From NCBI RefSeq assembly GCF_000158815.1, contig NZ_GG657738.1, positions 3,780,977-3,824,174 of the forward strand: a DNA stretch of 43,198 bases, read 5' to 3'. This document shows, piece by piece, positions 40,119 to 43,198 of this stretch; the stretch's first letter is position 1; every line of letters starts with the position of its first letter. This stretch comes from Micromonospora sp. ATCC 39149. Its GTDB lineage: Bacteria; Actinomycetota; Actinomycetes; Mycobacteriales; Micromonosporaceae. The notes under the pieces are model-generated. The model saw only the letters and a program-made list of their open reading frames with translations, searched no databases and had not been told where the DNA came from. The position numbers were made by a program, and so were the translations under genes.

Positions 40119-42161
40119 TCAGTGGGTACGCGCCGGCGGTCGCCCGCCGAAGCCGCGCCGGTCGTCGCGCGGTCGGTCGTCCCGTCCGCGCCCCTCGGGA
40201 CGGAAGCTGCCCCGCCGATCTCCGGTACGCGGGTCCCCGCCTCGCTCACCCCGCTCCGCGAACCGCCGCTCCCCGGCGGGCCGGTCGCCGTAGCGGCGCT
40301 CGCCGACGGGGCGGTCCTCGTAGCGGCGCGGGGCGGTCGGCCGGTCGTCGTAGCGTTGTTCCCCTGTGGGCCGGTCGCCGTAGCGGCGCTCGCCACCGGC
40401 CCGCTCGTCGAACCGCCGCCCGCCGGACGGGCGGTCGTCGTAGCGGCGCTCGCCTGCGGGTCGGTCGTCGTAGCGGCGCTCGCCTGCGGGTCGGTCGCCG
40501 TAGCGGCGCTCGCCTGCGGGTCGGTCGCCGAAGCCGCGTTCGCCCCGGCCGTCCCGGTCGTCGTAGCGGCGCTCGCCCGTGGGCCGGTCGCCGTAGCGGC
40601 GCTCGCCTGCGGGCCGGTCGCCGAAGCCGCGTTCGCCCCGGCCGTCCCGGTCGCCGTAGCGGCGCTCGCCCGTGGGTCGGTCGCCGTACCGGCGCTCGCC
40701 CCGGTCCTCGAACCGGCGCGGGGCGGACGGGCGGTCGCCGTGCCGGCGCGGGGCGGGAGCCTCGTCGCGGACCGGCACGCCGCTGGGCTCGCGGGCACCG
40801 GTCAGCTCGGCCAGGGCCGGGTCGCCGGCCCGGACCCGGGTCTCCGCCGGCTCGACGCCAGCCTTCTCCAGCATGGCGAGCGTGGTCCGGCGCTGCTTGG
40901 GCAGCACCAGCGTGGCCACCGCCCCGGACTCGCCGGCCCGGGCCGTACGTCCTGCCCGGTGCAGGTAGTCCTTTGGTTCCTTCGGCGGGTCCACGTGCAG
41001 CACCAGGGAGACACCGTCCACGTGGATGCCCCGAGCCGCCACGTCCGTGGCGACCAGCACGCTCATCCGGCCCTCGCGGAACTCGGCCAGGGTCTTGGTA
41101 CGCATGCGCTGCGTCTTGCCCCCGTGCAGCCCGCCGGCTCGTACGCCGACGGCGGCGAGCTGCTCGACGAGCCGGTCCACCCCGAGCTGGGTACGGGCGA
41201 ACAGCATCGTCCGGCCGGCCCGGGCCGCGATGGACGCCGTCACGGCGAACTTGTCGTGCGGCGGGATCAGCAGCAGGTGGTGGTCCATCGTCGAAACGGC
41301 GGCGGTGGCCGGGGCGGTCGAGTGGGTGACCGGGTCGGTCATGAACCGCTTGACCAGCGAGTCCACGTCACCGTCCAGGGTGGCCGAGAAGAGTAGCCGC
41401 TGGCTGCCGGCCGGCGTCTTGGCGAGAAGCTCCGTGACCTCCGGCAGGAAGCCCATGTCGGCCATCTGGTCGGCCTCGTCGAGGACGGTCACCTCGACGT
41501 CGTCGAGGTGACAGACGCCCCGATTGATCAGGTCACCCAGCCGCCCGGGGGTGGCCACGACGATCTCGACGCCCCGCCGGAGCGCGTCGATCTGCCGGTC
41601 GTACGGCACGCCGCCGACGGCGGTCTTGAGGAAGATTCCGACGGCCTTGCCGAGCGGCACGAGAGCGTCGTTGACCTGCATGGCCAACTCCCGGGTGGGC
41701 ACCAGCACCAGGGCCCGGGGGTGCAGCGGGCGGGCCCGGGCGCGCTTGGCGAGCCGGGCGATCACCGGCAGGCCGAAGGCGAGGGTCTTGCCGGAGCCGG
41801 TCTGGCCCCGGCCGAGGACGTCCCGCCCGGCGAGGGCGTCCGGGACGGTGGCCCGCTGGATCGGGAACGGCGTGGCGATGCCCAGCCGGCCGAGTGCCTG
41901 TACCAGCGGCTGGGGCAGGCCGAGCGCGGCGAAGTCGACGTCGGCCTCGACGAGGGCCTCGCCGTCGGTGTCCGTGTCGACCTTGCTGTCGGTCTGGGTG
42001 TCGGCGGGCGTGTCGACGGCGGCGTCGATCGTCGCGCTGTCGTCGGTGGTGGTGCCGGCCGGAGCGGTCTCGGCGACGGCGGTGATGCCGGCCGGGTCGC
42101 CCGCGTGGGCCGAGGCGTCGAAGACGGACGGGAACGTGCTGGGGTCAGCAAAGGTGGTCAA
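40119..42161 (-). CDS. DEAD-box RNA helicase with decapeptide-repeat tail
   Basis: 680 residues from a TTG at 42161 (AAAGG 6 nt upstream), where TTFADPSTFPSVFDASAHAG begins; an upstream in-frame ATG (42242) would add 27 residues from a hairpin-bearing leader and is less likely. An acidic, Thr/Asp-rich N-terminus precedes the core: FPIQRATVPDALAGRD, GQTGSGKT (motif I), PTRELA (Ia), TPGRLG (Ib), VLDEADQM (II), FSATL (III), ATDVAARGI (V) and HRAGRTARAG (VI). The C-terminal 165 residues are about 15 decapeptides of the form ERRYGDRPAG, an RGG-like basic and acidic tail likely to bind RNA or drive condensation. Role: RNA remodelling, often cold-induced. Confidence 0.93.
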   Translation of the reverse strand: MTTFADPSTFPSVFDASAHAGDPAGITAVAETAPAGTTTDDSATIDAAVDTPADTQTDSKVDTDTDGEALVEADVDFAALGLPQPLVQALGRLGIATPFPIQRATVPDALAGRDVLGRGQTGSGKTLAFGLPVIARLAKRARARPLHPRALVLVPTRELAMQVNDALVPLGKAVGIFLKTAVGGVPYDRQIDALRRGVEIVVATPGRLGDLINRGVCHLDDVEVTVLDEADQMADMGFLPEVTELLAKTPAGSQRLLFSATLDGDVDSLVKRFMTDPVTHSTAPATAAVSTMDHHLLLIPPHDKFAVTASIAARAGRTMLFARTQLGVDRLVEQLAAVGVRAGGLHGGKTQRMRTKTLAEFREGRMSVLVATDVAARGIHVDGVSLVLHVDPPKEPKDYLHRAGRTARAGESGAVATLVLPKQRRTTLAMLEKAGVEPAETRVRAGDPALAELTGAREPSGVPVRDEAPAPRRHGDRPSAPRRFEDRGERRYGDRPTGERRYGDRDGRGERGFGDRPAGERRYGDRPTGERRYDDRDGRGERGFGDRPAGERRYGDRPAGERRYDDRPAGERRYDDRPSGGRRFDERAGGERRYGDRPTGEQRYDDRPTAPRRYEDRPVGERRYGDRPAGERRFAERGERGGDPRTGDRRGSFRPEGRGRDDRPRDDRRGFGGRPPARTH
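40228..40730. repeat. 30-33 bp repeats coding for the helicase tail
   Basis: About 15 units of 30 bp (some 33 bp, giving an extra Gly) encode ERRYGDRPTG, ERRYDDRPAG, ERGFGDRPAG and similar. Adjacent units are nearly identical at the DNA level, and a block of about 93 bp (three units) is itself duplicated. The frame is kept throughout. Confidence 0.9.
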
Positions 42162-42242
42162 GAAATGCCTTTCGAGCGGGGCGCATCTTCGCGATGGCCT
42201 GCCGCAGCTGAACGCCGCCGGATCGCCCGCAAGATCGCCCAT

Positions 42243-42261
42243 GGGCGCGCCTCACGCGCGC
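42243..42261 (-). other. Hairpin in the helicase leader
   Basis: GGCGCGC-CTCAC-GCGCGCC is a perfect 7-bp stem with a 5-nt loop, about 80-100 nt before the TTG start. Helicase genes of the cold-shock type often have long structured leaders; alternatively it ends transcription from the membrane-protein gene upstream. No T-run follows. Confidence 0.45.
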
Positions 42262-42355
42262 CGGGGTCAGTGATCACGACAAGTGTACGGCGACACGGCA
42301 ATCCCGCCACCGTGCCCTGGAAAGGTAGTGGGCGGGCTCACCATCCGCGGGCCCC

Positions 42356-43198
42356 TCAGCTGTTGAGGAGGCCGCCGACCAGCCCGTCCATGGCGTCGCC
42401 GGCCAGCAGTACGACGAGCACCCCGATCGCGACGAGCAGCCCGAGCGACGCCGCCATGACGATCACCACCTTGGCGGTGCTGGACCGGGCGGCCGGGGCA
42501 TCCGTCCAGCCCTGGGCCAGGATGTGCCCGGTCAGCGAGCCGGAATTGTCCAGTTGGTTGCCGGTCGGCAGCGCGACCGTGGCGAAGCCCGGCCCGTCGG
42601 TGCCGTACACGATGCTGGCCAGGTCGGCCGTTCCCGGCTCCGGACGCCCGGCGGGAACACCGACCGCAGCCCGGCTGCCGGCCGGACCGGTCGCGGGCGC
42701 GGGAACCCCGCTCGTGGCTGCCGCCGGCCAGGCGGTGGTCGGGGCCGCGCCGTACAGGCCGGACGCCGGTCGGTCCGGTGCGGGCGGGCCCGACGCCGGG
42801 ACACCGGAAACCGGGGAGACCGGCGTCCCCCGCCGTGCCGGCGCCGGCGGGCAGGCCGTCCCGCTGCGTGGCCGGGTTGGTCGGTGGTGGCCAGGCCGGC
42901 AGCGCCGGCACCACGGGTGGCGCGGAGGACGGCGGGGTCGCCGGCGCAGCCGGGACCGGCGGCGCGGAAGACGACCAGAACGCGGACGGCCCGGAGTCCG
43001 GCGATGTCGTGGTGGGTGCGGAGACACTCGCGGTGGCGGCCCAGCCCGAGTGGTGGCCCGGCGCCGGTGGCGCGGTTCTGGACGGGCCAGCCGGGGGCGG
43101 TGCCGACGCGGTCAGCGGTGGCGGCGGAAACGGCGGCGCGGGCATCGGACCGGGAGGCGGCGGAGGCGGCGGCACCGCCGGGCCGGGCGGGGGGATCG
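42356..43198 (-). pseudogene. Proline-rich single-span membrane protein, frameshifted, 5' end open
   Basis: The N-terminal frame is open to the window edge and is extremely Pro/Ala-rich (PPPPPPPGPMPAPPFPPPP near 43175). At a run of five C's on the plus strand (42824-42840 region) the sensible frame changes to TPVSPVSGVPASGPPAPDRP, then IVYGTDGPGFATVALPTGNQ and a C-terminal membrane helix (VVIVMAASLGLLVAIGVLVV) ending GGLLNS. Removing one G from the coding-strand run joins both halves. So it is either a real frameshift, a phase-variable tract, or a base-calling error. The protein would have a long disordered cytoplasmic or extracellular part and one C-terminal anchor. Function unknown. Confidence 0.6.

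Noticed and set aside
1..43198. tRNA, rRNA, insertion sequences, phage or attachment sites
   Set aside because: No tRNA-like cloverleaf, ribosomal sequence, transposase, integrase or terminal inverted repeats were recognised by reading both strands.

Overview
The window is high-GC actinobacterial DNA with tightly packed genes and many stop/start overlaps. BldC, a WhiJ/DUF397 pair, a futalosine-type menaquinone gene set and an OsaA-like poly-HAMP kinase fit a sporulating actinomycete. Several families and a characteristic GGGCCC-centred interspersed repeat suggest Micromonosporaceae, probably Micromonospora; this is an inference from gene content, not a search.

Layout. 1-3.4 kb: edge of an unknown gene, a small gene under a LexA-like box, mscL, a GntR regulator and a divergent MFS exporter broken by three closely spaced indels. 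3.4-9.6 kb: a stressosome operon (RsbR, RsbS, RsbT, an RsbT-like/PP2C fusion, a histidine kinase with a degenerate RsbT-like N-terminus, and a receiver-PP2C protein) beside a divergent STAS gene, with no sigma factor. 9.6-17.7 kb: a WhiJ-like regulator with DUF397 partner, a DinB-like protein, a PadR regulator with a clear promoter/operator in front of a wrecked ABC-transporter gene, threonine dehydratase, an S9 peptidase, and a FAD oxidase behind a second LexA-like box. 17.7-25.5 kb: an osaC/osaA/osaB-like osmostress locus with a seven-copy 92-residue HAMP-type repeat, and another STAS protein. 25.6-32 kb: hemL, a histidine phosphatase and the System II cytochrome c maturation operon (resA-ccdA-resB-ccsB). 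32-32.7 kb: remains of two decayed genes. 32.8-38.1 kb: late menaquinone genes (UbiD, UbiA and UbiX types; mqnL, mqnP, mqnM) enclosing a terpene synthase, then bldC and an AsnC/Lrp regulator. 38.2-43.2 kb: Cds1-like cysteine desulfhydrase, a glycolipid-binding-domain protein, a DEAD-box helicase with a decapeptide-repeat tail, and a frameshifted proline-rich membrane protein.

Two partner-switching stress systems lie within 22 kb of each other, and haem, cytochrome c and menaquinone genes together form a respiratory block. A short repeat of about 56 bp occurs five times: three copies lie between convergent genes, of which one also supplies the last codons and stop of the terpene synthase; one copy lies in frame inside ccdA. 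Many promoters place a TANNNT hexamer 6-8 nt before the start codon, pointing to leaderless transcripts.
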